64,000 bases of DNA, taken from assembly GCA_038148755.1 (NCBI GenBank), contig JAYQWA010000005.1, positions 1 through 64,000 of the forward strand, given 5' to 3'. Both the position numbers and the translations under genes were made by a program. Below, in pieces: positions 54,041 through 63,152 of this stretch. A model generated the notes under the pieces. The model searched no databases. It saw only the letters and a list, made by a program, of their open reading frames with translations, and had not been told where the DNA came from. The stretch comes from UBA5109 sp038148755 (GTDB lineage Bacteria; Pseudomonadota; Gammaproteobacteria; Pseudomonadales; Pseudohongiellaceae). Each line of letters starts with the position of its first letter. Within the stretch, counting starts at the first letter, position 1.

Positions 54041-55675
54041 TTGGCTAACTATAATAAAAATTCATTTAATCGACGTTCTTTTCTCAGCACCACAGCGCTT
54101 GGGACAGCAGGAATTTACCTGGGGGTCCAGGCACCTTTTTCACTGGCACAGGATCTTCGGTTAAGCGATGTAGGTGCAACAGTTTCTACACGCCATGGCC
54201 GTGTCAGGGGACTGGTACGTGAAGGTGTGCAGCAGTTCTGGGGAGTGCCCTATGGTGCGCCGACTGATGGCGCTAACCGCTTTATGCCGCCACAGGCGCC
54301 AACAGCCTGGTCTGGTATCAGGGATGCCTTTCAGATTGGCAACCGTTGTTATCAGGGCCCAAATGCATTTGAACCGTCACCAGTGGTATTGGCAATGAAC
54401 CGTTTGGAACAGGAAGGTGAAGATTGTCTGAATCTGAATGTGTTTACACCTGCTGCTGATAATCGATCACGCCCGGTTATGGTTTGGATGCATGGTGGCG
54501 GGCATCGTTATGGCTCTGGAAACTACCTGATGTATGACGGCACCTTGCTGGCGAAAAAAGAAGATGTGGTTGTGGTATCGGTGAGTCACCGTCTGAATAT
54601 TTTTGGTTATATGCATTTGGCTGATATTGGTGGTGACAAGTGGGCGCAGTCGACCAATGTCGGCACACAGGATCTGGTCGCTGCCTTGCAGTGGGTAAAA
54701 GACAACATCGAAGAATTCGGTGGCGATCCGGATCGAGTGACTATTTTTGGCCAGTCCGGCGGCGGGGGTAAAACTTCTTCACTCATGGCTGTTCCCAGTG
54801 CTGAAGGTCTATTCCACCGGGCAATCGCGCAAAGTGGCTCTACTATCAGGGGTATGTCAGCCGATGATGCGACAGAAGCTGTTAACCGTTATTTAAGTAA
54901 ATTAGATATAAAAGCGAATCAGCTAGATCGCTTACAGGCATTAACGCCACAGCAGATTCAGGGTGCATTATATGGCGATGACGAATTAAGGGGTTTCCCG
55001 ATGGGACCTGTCGTGGATGGTAATTTTATTCCACGCCATCCTTGGGACCCTTCCGCTCCCGGGTATTCTGCAGATGTGCCTTTTATGGCTGGTAGTACTG
55101 AAACTGAGAATGGTTGGATAGGGCCACCACCTTATGAATTATCAGATGCTGATATGTTGAATCTTTTCAGTACAAGAATCTGTAGCGGTAATGAGCAGCA
55201 GGCCAGAGAGCTGATTTCGCTGTATCAAAGCAAATTTCCTAATAGAAGAAACAGAATGCTGTGGCTAACAGCCGAGTCTGATAATACACGACGCTGGAAC
55301 GCTCAATATCTGAACCGCATGAAATATGAGCAGGGTTCTGCCAACTCCTATCTGTACCTGTTTGACTGGCATTCGCCAGTACATGATAAGCGTATGGGTT
55401 CATATCATACTCTGGAGATTCCATTTGTCTTTAACAATGTTGATGTAGCCGCATCCATGACCGGAGCTGACTCTTATCGTTATGAGTTAGCGCACGTGAT
55501 GAGTGCTGCCTGGGCCGCATTTGCCAGAACAGGTGATCCTAATCACGCTGATATGCCAACCTGGGCACCATTCACGCCGGAGAATTATCCGACCATGATG
55601 TTTGGTGATGAAGTCAGGGCGGTTAATGACCCTAACCGGGATCAACGTCTGGCTTTGGCCGCTATTAGAGCCTGA
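54041..55675 (+). CDS. Secreted type-B carboxylesterase (second copy)
   Basis: From a TTG start at 54041, preceded by AGGGGTAAGG, the protein has 544 residues; another TTG 27 bases upstream lacks such a site. The twin-arginine signal is N-R-R-S-F-L-S-T-T-A-L-G. The nucleophile motif G-Q-S-G-G-G-G-K-T-S is identical to that of the esterase at 242-1900. The acid lies in G-S-T-E-T-E-N-G and the His in Y-H-T-L-E-I-P-F-V-F. It lies downstream of the lig regulator on the same strand and could hydrolyse phenolic esters, supplying hydroxybenzoates; that is inference from position. Confidence 0.9.
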   Translation: MANYNKNSFNRRSFLSTTALGTAGIYLGVQAPFSLAQDLRLSDVGATVSTRHGRVRGLVREGVQQFWGVPYGAPTDGANRFMPPQAPTAWSGIRDAFQIGNRCYQGPNAFEPSPVVLAMNRLEQEGEDCLNLNVFTPAADNRSRPVMVWMHGGGHRYGSGNYLMYDGTLLAKKEDVVVVSVSHRLNIFGYMHLADIGGDKWAQSTNVGTQDLVAALQWVKDNIEEFGGDPDRVTIFGQSGGGGKTSSLMAVPSAEGLFHRAIAQSGSTIRGMSADDATEAVNRYLSKLDIKANQLDRLQALTPQQIQGALYGDDELRGFPMGPVVDGNFIPRHPWDPSAPGYSADVPFMAGSTETENGWIGPPPYELSDADMLNLFSTRICSGNEQQARELISLYQSKFPNRRNRMLWLTAESDNTRRWNAQYLNRMKYEQGSANSYLYLFDWHSPVHDKRMGSYHTLEIPFVFNNVDVAASMTGADSYRYELAHVMSAAWAAFARTGDPNHADMPTWAPFTPENYPTMMFGDEVRAVNDPNRDQRLALAAIRA

Positions 55676-55697
55676 GGGGCGTCTAATAGAGCGGTAT

Positions 55698-55736
55698 AAC
55701 AAAAAGGTCTGGTAGTAATATCAGGCCGTTTTTGTT
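55698..55736 (+). terminator. Terminator after the second carboxylesterase gene
   Basis: The hairpin AACAAAAAGGTCTG / CAGGCC(G)TTTTTGTT has one bulged G and a loop of ten bases, with the T-run inside the right arm. It lies 22 bases after the esterase stop. The U-rich arm suits a rho-independent terminator. Confidence 0.6.
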
Positions 55737-55824
55737 ACTTAGTTAAAAAATGCCATGAATTTTAATGCGCCGGTTTAACTCCAGGTATAGCTGATCACTA
55801 AAAAAGTCCCGAGCAAACAGAAGC

Positions 55825-55853
55825 CAAAAAAAAGCCGGATTTTAAGTCCGGCT
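55825..55853 (-). terminator. Terminator after the GST gene
   Basis: On the minus strand the stem AGCCGGA/TCCGGCT (55833-55839 and 55847-55853) with a seven-base loop is followed by a run of eight T. It lies about 37 bases after the GST stop codon. Confidence 0.85.
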
Positions 55854-55889
55854 CAAGCATCGCTCTCAGGTTTTAGCGTTTCAAATTCA

Positions 55890-56561
55890 TCAGGCAGATT
55901 GTTCCCAGTTAATATTCTCCAGTTCTTGTTGCTGTTCTATTCCAGCCTGTTCTAGCCACCAGTCTAGGTTTGGATTACTTAACAGAGTCTGAATATACCT
56001 TCTACTTTGTTGACTCAATTCTGCACCATAAGCATTTAATGCAATTGCCATAGGGGCGATCATGCAATCTGCTATTGAGAATTTTCCAAAGAGATAGTTG
56101 CCGCCATCGCCAAAATGGGTTCGGCAACAATAGATGATGGCATCTAAACGTGCGATTTCTTTTTCGATTGCAGGAGAGGGGTTTACTTGAATGCGTAGTT
56201 GACAATTCATGGGCCAGTCTTTTTTGAAATGCTGGAAGTCAGCATGGAGTTCATTGGCTATGGACCTGGCTGCTGCTTTCTTTTTCAGATGTTGGGGCCA
56301 GGCCTGTCCTTGCAGAAATGCTTCATTGATGTACTCGCATATCGCGAGGGAGTCCCATACTTTAACGTCATCATGAATCAGTACGGGTAACTGTAAACTC
56401 GGTGAATACATCGCAATTTTTTCAATAGAATTACTTTGAAAAAGCTGAATGACGGTTTCATCATAAGGGACTTCCAGCTCATTCAGTAATAACCAGACAC
56501 GCAGAGAACTGGAAGAGTAATTACGGTCACCACTTATTAATCGGGGCTTGTTCATAGTCAT
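55890..56561 (-). CDS. Glutathione S-transferase family protein
   Basis: This cytoplasmic protein of 223 residues has a thioredoxin-like N-terminal domain: S-G-D-R-N-Y-S-S-S-S-L-R-V-W-L-L-L, Q-L-P-V-L (cis-Pro) and W-D-S-L-A-I-C-E-Y-I (the glutathione-binding Ser follows Asp). A helical C-terminal domain follows. It probably conjugates or isomerises using glutathione; the substrate cannot be named. Its gene lies between the second esterase and the OmpA-like gene, 44 bases after the latter, on the same strand. Confidence 0.88.
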   Translation of the reverse strand: MTMNKPRLISGDRNYSSSSLRVWLLLNELEVPYDETVIQLFQSNSIEKIAMYSPSLQLPVLIHDDVKVWDSLAICEYINEAFLQGQAWPQHLKKKAAARSIANELHADFQHFKKDWPMNCQLRIQVNPSPAIEKEIARLDAIIYCCRTHFGDGGNYLFGKFSIADCMIAPMAIALNAYGAELSQQSRRYIQTLLSNPNLDWWLEQAGIEQQQELENINWEQSA

Positions 56562-56605
56562 CTTCAGTTCTCCAGTGTTTGCTAGACGTTGATTTAATCA
56601 GCTTG

Positions 56606-57418
56606 TTATTCACTTAAGGTGAATAGTTCATTGTTTACAGATCGCAATTCGATATTAACCCGGCGATCGAAAAATAATGTTTCCAGTTTGTCGCTCTGTC
56701 CTATGGTTCTGCTTTCACCAAAGGCTCTGGTCTGGATATTTTCTGGTTTTACACCTAAGGCCAGAAGCGCACGTACAACAGCATCAGCCCGTTGTTCAGA
56801 AAGTCTTTGATTGGCTGTGCTGTTGCCACGAACATCGGCAAAACCGCTAACCAAAATAAGTGGATTATCGATTGTGTCTGCCACTCTGCTGAGTTCTTCA
56901 AGTGCTTCCATGTAGTGCTGTTCAACAACGGCAGAATTAGTCTGAAAGTGTAAGGACAGGGCAGTATCACTACAGCATTCAATACTGTCCTGCATGTCAG
57001 AAATTGTGTCGTTAAGACTGACACGTTGTAAGTTGGAGGCTTCAATTTCCTGCAAGGCAAGTTGGTAACGTCTTTCAAGGTCTCTCTGTTCGGCCTGCAG
57101 GGCGATCAGTTCCTGCTGACTCTGATCCAGATGGCTGGCTAGCAGTTGTTTTTCGTTTTGTTCGCTGTTAGTGCTGCTTGCAATCAAACCTAGCATGGCT
57201 GCGCCAATGGCGCCGGGAGGCCCGGCAATCAGTCCGCCGACAACGGCGCCACCAAGAAAACCGATTGCTTCATTGCGGGTTCCCTGCTGCTCCAGTTCAT
57301 CCATTTCTGCCGTCGGACTGGCCATTGCCGTGTTAATTGCTGTAAACAACAGCGATGCCAGGATTAAGGGTACTATTACATTTTTATATGAATTCTTATA
57401 CGCAGTTTTATGGGTCAT
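56606..57418 (-). CDS. pdsO: OmpA-like protein of the proteobacterial dedicated sortase system (PdsO type)
   Basis: This exported protein of 270 residues has a signal peptide (cleavage near AMASPT, about residue 33), a glycine-rich segment (G-F-L-G-G-A-V-V-G-G-L-I-A-G-P-P-G), a coiled coil (about residues 88-130) and a C-terminal OmpA domain (S-G-F-A-D-V-R-G-N, then N-Q-R-L-S-E-Q-R-A-D-A-V). It is probably anchored in the outer membrane or periplasm and binds peptidoglycan. This layout next to the specific response regulator and kinase pair is that of PdsO. GAGGAG lies before the ATG. It is divergent from the regulator pair. Confidence 0.75.
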   Translation of the reverse strand: MTHKTAYKNSYKNVIVPLILASLLFTAINTAMASPTAEMDELEQQGTRNEAIGFLGGAVVGGLIAGPPGAIGAAMLGLIASSTNSEQNEKQLLASHLDQSQQELIALQAEQRDLERRYQLALQEIEASNLQRVSLNDTISDMQDSIECCSDTALSLHFQTNSAVVEQHYMEALEELSRVADTIDNPLILVSGFADVRGNSTANQRLSEQRADAVVRALLALGVKPENIQTRAFGESRTIGQSDKLETLFFDRRVNIELRSVNNELFTLSE

Positions 57419-57629
57419 GGGTTTCTCCTCTCAAGTTTGTGTATGACCTGTTTTTCCTGACTGTGTATTTAAAGGTGAGTCTATTCCTTTTTAAGGGGAG
57501 AAAAGGGGCAGTTCACTGATCAAATATGGCAAGATTATGGCAATTAAGTCCTGCTAATCAGGCTTACTGCATTTATTGGAATCTTTCCGGTATAGTTCAG
57601 GCAAATCAAATACTTGAGGCGGGGAATTT

Positions 57630-58331
57630 ATGAGCCGGCGAATTGCTATCGTAGAAGATGAATCAGCCTTGCGTGAAAACTATACAGATGTTTTACGCAA
57701 GCAGGGTTATGAAGTGTCAGCTTATCCTAATCGCCAAAAAGCCATGGCCGCATTTGAATTGCGTTTACCTGATCTGGCGGTTATAGATATCGGGCTTGAA
57801 GATGAAATAGATGGCGGCTTCAAACTGTGTCAGGCTTTACGTTCCATGTCAGAAAGTCTGCCGATTATTTTTTTGACGGCACGTGATAATGATTTTGACA
57901 CGGTTAGTGGATTGCGCATGGGGGCAGATGATTATCTGAGTAAAGATATCAGTCTGCCGCATTTGAGTGCCCGTATAGCCGCTTTGTTCAGAAGACTTGA
58001 TGTGCAGGACAAGCCGACTGAACCGGAAAATCTGGTAGAAAGAGGTGAATTGTTAATGGATCTGAGTCGTTTATCGGTAAGCTGGAAAGGGCAGCCCATT
58101 ACGCTGACAATCACTGAGTTCTGGATGCTGCATGCCATGGTCAAGTTTCCCGGTCATGTGAAAAGTCGTGATGCGCTGATGCAGGAATCAAAAATATTTG
58201 TCGATAACAGTACGATCACTTCGCATGTAAAACGTATCCGTAAAAAATTTATCCAGGTAGATCCTGATTTTGATTGTATTGATACAGTTTACGGCATGGG
58301 TTATCGCTGGACCTCAGAAGCCCGTGACTAA
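57630..58331 (+). CDS. Response regulator of the dedicated sortase system type
   Basis: This OmpR/PhoB-class regulator of 233 residues has a receiver domain with acidic pocket V-E-D-E, phospho-acceptor Asp53 (V-I-D-I-G-L) and Lys in Y-L-S-K-D. A winged-helix DNA-binding domain (about residues 133-230) ends in V-Y-G-M-G-Y-R-W. The receiver D-I-G-L-E-D-E-I-D-G-G insertion and the neighbouring large kinase fit the regulator family of the proteobacterial dedicated sortase system. Phosphotransfer from the kinase encoded 27 bases downstream is expected. Confidence 0.88.
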   Translation: MSRRIAIVEDESALRENYTDVLRKQGYEVSAYPNRQKAMAAFELRLPDLAVIDIGLEDEIDGGFKLCQALRSMSESLPIIFLTARDNDFDTVSGLRMGADDYLSKDISLPHLSARIAALFRRLDVQDKPTEPENLVERGELLMDLSRLSVSWKGQPITLTITEFWMLHAMVKFPGHVKSRDALMQESKIFVDNSTITSHVKRIRKKFIQVDPDFDCIDTVYGMGYRWTSEARD

Positions 58332-58358
58332 GGTGCCGTTATTGAGTTAAACCACTAA

Positions 58359-60551
58359 ATGGCAACTTTTACAAAAAATCTATTTGGTATCAGAACAAAA
58401 CTGGTTTTTGCCGCCAGTTTTTTGTTGGTTATTCCCTGGTTAGGTTATTTATATATTCTTGAGATGGAAGAATATTTGAGTCGTGCGCAGGAGCAGACTG
58501 TTTTGGGAACGGCTCGTGCACTGGCAACCGCTTTAAGTGAACGACCCGAACTATTTAATGACAGCAGTTACAGCCGTGCGACTGCCGGTCAGGATTTATA
58601 CGTTTACCCGGTTTTTTATCCCCTCGCTATAGATGATGGCAATATTCTGGACTGGCGGGATTATCAGCAGTATGAACAGCATTACCAGGAGGGAAGCAGT
58701 AGGCCTAATCAGGCAAATGAATTTACAACTTTTCGTAACCCAAGCATGGCGGGAGATCCTTTAAGTTTCCGTTTGATGCTGGGTGAATATAACCGTTCCT
58801 TATATGCCTACCTCAGAGTTGTCGATGAAAATGTTGTGCTGCGGGATCGTGACAGTCTGCGTATTGACCGTAGTGATAACTTAAGGTTGGGGCTAGTCAA
58901 CAGAGAAGGTGTTTTTGAGAATTATGTCATTGCACCCTATGCCGATGAGTTTATCTATCCTTATCGTATAGATGGTGATATCAGTGACATTTCTTCCCTG
59001 AATTATGAGCCGAGAATTACCGGGCGCTGGAACCGCACGTCAGAAGGTTATGAAGTTGAATTAAGAATGCCTCTGGATATGCTGGGTGATAAGTTGGCGC
59101 TATCGGTTTATGACATAGATGATATTGTGCAGCGTGAACTGGCGGCTGTTGTTTCAACTTCTGCGGTAAACAGTGCTGAAACACTGGGTACCCTGCAACG
59201 CCCAACACCCGAAATTGATCGCATAGTTGCGGGCATGGGCTTGAGTGATTCCCGAGTGCAGGTAGTAGACAGAAGTCAGCGTATTTTATTGAGTGAAGGC
59301 GACATTCAAAGTGCCAGCGGATTAATGCTGGAAGAACTGAATCAAAATGAAAACGGGCTTTGGTTCGAGCTTAAAAACTCCTTGCTAAGGCCTTTGTATA
59401 ATCAGGTGCTTACCCAGCCTATCAATAATTTTGTTGATGAACTTTATCAACAGGGCACAGTAGAGGCGGAACATATTATTTCTGCGCTTGCCGGGGTTCC
59501 CAATACCAACTTCAGAACACTGGGAAATGGTGAAACCAGAATTCTGGAAGCGGCATTTCCGATTATGGCAAATGGCCAGGTGACAGGCGTTGTCGTGGTA
59601 GACCAGAATATGAATGGCATCCGCACCTTCCGTAACCAGGCGCTGGAAACCCTATTCGATACCATGCTGGGCGTTATGCTGCTGGCTATAACCGTCCTGT
59701 TTTTATTTGCTTCGGGTTTGTCTAACCGAATTCGCTCTTTGCGCAATCAGGCAGAACAGATTATTGATGATAGCGGACGTATCCATAACACCATCAGTCC
59801 GTCGCGCAGTAGTGATGAGATCGGCGATCTGAGTCGTTCCTTTTCTAATATTCTGGACCGGCTGACCCAATATACGCATTACCTTGAAAATATGTCCTCA
59901 CGACTTTCACATGAACTAAGAACGCCGGTAACTGTAGTGCGTTCTTCACTGGAAAATCTGCGTATGGCCGGAAATGAAAAAGAAGCTGAAACCTATATTC
60001 ATCGGGCAGAAGAAGGTATCGCCCGCCTCAGTCTGATACTGACGAATATGAGTGAAGCTTCTCGTATGGAGCAGATTCTGAAAAATTCTGATAAAGAAGA
60101 AGTTGATTTATCGAAAGTTATCAAAGCCTGCTGCGATAATTACAAACAGATATATCCTCATATTAAATTTAGTTTCGTCATCTCTGAAAAGCCGGTGATG
60201 GTGCTAGGCAGTGCTGACTATATTGTGCAGTTGATGGATAAGCTGGTCGCCAATGCGGTTGAGTTTTCTTATGAAGATAAAGCAATACGTATTAAGTGCA
60301 GCAGTGAAGATAATGAAGCGGTGATATCAGTAGCGAATTCCGGGCCTTATCTGGCCGAAGAAATGAAAGATAGAATTTTTGATTCAATGGTTTCCGTGCG
60401 CCCAGAAAGTAAAAAAAGACAACCGCATTTGGGTATGGGGCTGCATATTGCTCGTATGATCAGTGAATACCATGGTGGCTATATTTATGCCGATAACCTG
60501 CTGGAAGAAGAAGGTGTTATCGTGGTACTAAGAATCCCACTCATTCGATGA
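58359..60551 (+). CDS. Sensor histidine kinase of the dedicated sortase system type
   Basis: This protein of 730 residues has one membrane helix at about residues 12-34, a long extracytoplasmic region of about 390 residues, a second helix at about residues 428-452, a HAMP linker, a dimerisation/phospho-acceptor domain (H518 in R-L-S-H-E-L-R-T-P-V) and an ATPase domain (N-A-V-E-F-S, G-M-G-L-H-I-A). The sensing region includes a carbohydrate-binding-module-like stretch (E-V-E-L-R-M-P-L-D-M-L-G). The size and layout match the sortase-system kinase family. It forms an operon with its response regulator. No class GN sortase or sortase target gene follows, which is the usual neighbour. Confidence 0.88.
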   Translation: MATFTKNLFGIRTKLVFAASFLLVIPWLGYLYILEMEEYLSRAQEQTVLGTARALATALSERPELFNDSSYSRATAGQDLYVYPVFYPLAIDDGNILDWRDYQQYEQHYQEGSSRPNQANEFTTFRNPSMAGDPLSFRLMLGEYNRSLYAYLRVVDENVVLRDRDSLRIDRSDNLRLGLVNREGVFENYVIAPYADEFIYPYRIDGDISDISSLNYEPRITGRWNRTSEGYEVELRMPLDMLGDKLALSVYDIDDIVQRELAAVVSTSAVNSAETLGTLQRPTPEIDRIVAGMGLSDSRVQVVDRSQRILLSEGDIQSASGLMLEELNQNENGLWFELKNSLLRPLYNQVLTQPINNFVDELYQQGTVEAEHIISALAGVPNTNFRTLGNGETRILEAAFPIMANGQVTGVVVVDQNMNGIRTFRNQALETLFDTMLGVMLLAITVLFLFASGLSNRIRSLRNQAEQIIDDSGRIHNTISPSRSSDEIGDLSRSFSNILDRLTQYTHYLENMSSRLSHELRTPVTVVRSSLENLRMAGNEKEAETYIHRAEEGIARLSLILTNMSEASRMEQILKNSDKEEVDLSKVIKACCDNYKQIYPHIKFSFVISEKPVMVLGSADYIVQLMDKLVANAVEFSYEDKAIRIKCSSEDNEAVISVANSGPYLAEEMKDRIFDSMVSVRPESKKRQPHLGMGLHIARMISEYHGGYIYADNLLEEEGVIVVLRIPLIR

Positions 60552-60837
60552 TTCAGAAGTCTTATTGACCTTATCTTTGATCTTTATCATCAATAAATAC
60601 TCCCACATAGATAAGGTTTGCAGCAGGTTCAGCAGATGCGACTCATGGACGTGATTCATATAATCGAAAAAAACGATTAATAATTAAAAAATAATCAATT
60701 ATATTAATTTAAAGTCAGTTGTTATAGTCTCCGTGTTGTTGAAATGAGTTGCTCTGAAAACTCGATAAAACTAACTCAATGCATATAGGCGGCATTTATT
60801 TAAAGGTGTGCATTAATATCAACCAAGGAGATACTTC

Positions 60838-63042
60838 ATGTTTAAAAGAACGATACCAATAATGACCAGCTTGGCACTGGCGATATCAGGCGTTACAGCA
60901 AGTGCTCAGGAATCCATGCCCGACAATGAATATTGGTGGCCTAACCAGTTGAATCTGGAGCCGCTGCGTCAACATTCCCCTGAATCTGATCCCCTGGGCG
61001 CTGGCTTTGATTACGCTGAAGCCTTTGCCAGCCTGGATCTGGAAGCCGTCAAGGCAGACCTGGTGGAAGTGATGACCACCTCGCAGGATTGGTGGCCGGC
61101 AGACTATGGACACTATGGTCCTTTTTTCATCCGTATGGCGTGGCACAGTGCCGGCACCTATCGTATCAGTGATGGCCGTGGTGGCTCTGATGGCGGCATG
61201 CAGCGTTTTGCTCCGCTGAACAGCTGGCCTGATAATGCTAATCTGGACAAGGCCAGAAGATTGCTGTGGCCGGTCAAGCAGAAATACGGTCGCAACATTT
61301 CCTGGGCAGACCTGATGATTCTGGCTGGTACTGTAGCAATGGAAGATATGGGGTTTGAAACCTATGGCTTTGCCGGTGGGCGCGTCGACATGTGGGAGCC
61401 CGAGATCGTAAACTGGGGGCCTGAAGCTGAATGGCTTGCTTCCAGCCGTATCGGTGATGATGGTCAGCTTAACAGGACTTTTGGAGCCACCCAGATGGGC
61501 CTGATTTACGTGAATCCTGAAGGTCCAGGTGGCAATCCGGATCCACTAGCGTCAGCCCAGCGAATTCGCCAGACTTTCGGTAACATGGCGATGACTGATG
61601 AGGAAACTCTTGCCCTGATTGCCGGCGGGCACACTTTCGGCAAGGCCCATGGCGCCTATAGACCAAGTGATTGTGTTGGTGTGGAACCTGAAGCGGCTGC
61701 AATAGAAGAGCAGGGACTCGGCTGGAACAACAGTTGTGGTACCGGCAACGGTTCCGATACTGTTACCAGCGGATTGGAAGGTGCCTGGACTGTCAGTCCG
61801 GCCCAGTGGACCCACAATTATCTGCAAAACCTCTATGCCTGGGATTGGGAACAGACCCGCAGTCCTGCTGGTGCTATCCAGTGGAAGCCGGTTGGTAACA
61901 ACGGAGCTGGTATGGTGCCTGATGCACATGACCCGAATGTACGCCATGCCCCGATGATGTTTACCACCGACCTTGCCTTGCGTGAAGATCCGGGCTTCCG
62001 AGAAATCACCACCCGCTGGTTGAACAATCCTGCTGAATTCGAGGATGCATTCGCGCATGCGTGGTTCAAGCTGACCCATCGTGACCTGGGTCCCAAGTCC
62101 AGATATGTTGGCAGCCTGGTACCTGAAGGTGATCTATTGTGGCAGGACCCGATCCCAGCTGTGGATACCCCGGTCATCAACAACCGTGACATCAGCAGGC
62201 TGAAGTCTGAAATTCTTGATTCCGGACTGAGTGTGCAGCAACTGGTAAGTACGGCCTGGGCTTCGGCTTCCAGTTTCCGAGGTACGGATTTCCGTGGTGG
62301 TGCCAATGGTGCCCGCATCAGACTTGCGCCACAGAAAGACTGGGCAGCCAACAATCCGGCTGAACTGGCCAATGTGCTGTCAGTACTGGAAGGTATCCAG
62401 AATGATTTCAATGACAGATCCCGTCGCAAAGTGTCCATGGCCGACCTGATCGTGCTTGGTGGTGCCGCAGCGATTGAAAAAGCGGCTGCTGATGCAGGCT
62501 TCGATGTTGAAGTGCCATTTGTACCGGGCCGGGCCGACACAAGCCAGGAACTGACCGATGTGGAATCCTTTGCAGTACTTGAACCCAAGGCTGATGGCTT
62601 CCGTAACTATTTCAGTTCGGACAGCATGCTGTCTCCTGCGGTAGCATTGGTTGATAAAGCCGACATGCTCAACCTGACAGTGCCTGAAATGACTGTGCTG
62701 GTAGGGGGTATGCGCGCTCTTGATGCCAATGCGGATGGTTCACGCCACGGGGTGTTCACCGAGAATCCCGGCACCCTGAGCAATGACTTCTTCGTGTCCC
62801 TGATGGATATGTCCGTCGAGTGGAGCCCGTCTTCCATGGCTGGGATCTATGAAGCGAAAGATCGTGCTACTGGTGAAGTGAAATGGACCGCCACGCCGGT
62901 AGACCTGATTTTCGGCTCCAACTCGGAGCTGAGAGTGCTCGCAGAGTACTATGCACAGAATGATGCACGTGAACAGTTCGTGTCTGATTTCGTTGATGCC
63001 TGGACTAAAGTGATGACAGCGGATCGTTTTGATCTGGACTAA
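60838..63042 (+). CDS. katG: Exported catalase-peroxidase (KatP-like)
   Basis: This bifunctional haem catalase/peroxidase of 734 residues destroys H2O2. A signal peptide (cleavage after residues 22-23, ASA) places it in the periplasm, as in E. coli O157 KatP. Distal residues R99, W102 and H103 (I-R-M-A-W-H) and proximal H265 (A-G-G-H-T-F-G) are present. The Trp-Tyr-Met adduct needed for catalase activity is intact (W102, Y224, M250). Two extra cysteines, C279 and C300, flank the loop before G-L-G-W and could form a disulfide in the periplasm. Its base composition is somewhat richer in GC than nearby genes. AAGGAG precedes the ATG, and a long AT-rich promoter region lies upstream. Confidence 0.95.
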   Translation: MFKRTIPIMTSLALAISGVTASAQESMPDNEYWWPNQLNLEPLRQHSPESDPLGAGFDYAEAFASLDLEAVKADLVEVMTTSQDWWPADYGHYGPFFIRMAWHSAGTYRISDGRGGSDGGMQRFAPLNSWPDNANLDKARRLLWPVKQKYGRNISWADLMILAGTVAMEDMGFETYGFAGGRVDMWEPEIVNWGPEAEWLASSRIGDDGQLNRTFGATQMGLIYVNPEGPGGNPDPLASAQRIRQTFGNMAMTDEETLALIAGGHTFGKAHGAYRPSDCVGVEPEAAAIEEQGLGWNNSCGTGNGSDTVTSGLEGAWTVSPAQWTHNYLQNLYAWDWEQTRSPAGAIQWKPVGNNGAGMVPDAHDPNVRHAPMMFTTDLALREDPGFREITTRWLNNPAEFEDAFAHAWFKLTHRDLGPKSRYVGSLVPEGDLLWQDPIPAVDTPVINNRDISRLKSEILDSGLSVQQLVSTAWASASSFRGTDFRGGANGARIRLAPQKDWAANNPAELANVLSVLEGIQNDFNDRSRRKVSMADLIVLGGAAAIEKAAADAGFDVEVPFVPGRADTSQELTDVESFAVLEPKADGFRNYFSSDSMLSPAVALVDKADMLNLTVPEMTVLVGGMRALDANADGSRHGVFTENPGTLSNDFFVSLMDMSVEWSPSSMAGIYEAKDRATGEVKWTATPVDLIFGSNSELRVLAEYYAQNDAREQFVSDFVDAWTKVMTADRFDLD

Positions 63043-63084
63043 TGCTGGCAGTCACTGAGCAGTTGGTCTTCTGCTCAAAATAAA

Positions 63085-63124
63085 AACAGCAGTAACAGGC
63101 TAAATCTGTTGCTGCTGTTTTTTT
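63085..63124 (+). terminator. Terminator after the catalase-peroxidase gene
   Basis: A 14-base-pair stem with one G-T pair (63085-63098 with 63106-63119) and a seven-base loop is followed by a T-run to 63124. It lies 42 bases after the katG stop and separates it from the convergent DUF4159 gene. Confidence 0.93.
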
Positions 63125-63152
63125 ATGTGCAGTATTTTTTTTCTGAGATGAT

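Noticed and set aside
61507..61740. Apparent loss of the Met of the KatG Trp-Tyr-Met adduct (Gln before G-L-G-W)
   Set aside because: Counting from the adduct Tyr (Y224), the adduct Met is 26 residues later, M250 in G-N-M-A-M-T, and is present. The Gln before G-L-G-W is a different position.
61833..62588. Antisense open frame of 251 codons inside katG (and a 175-codon one at 61552-62079)
   Set aside because: The sense strand is an unmistakable catalase-peroxidase. The antisense products have low-complexity Ser/Arg/Pro composition, no start signals and no known motif, so they are shadows of the GC-biased coding frame.
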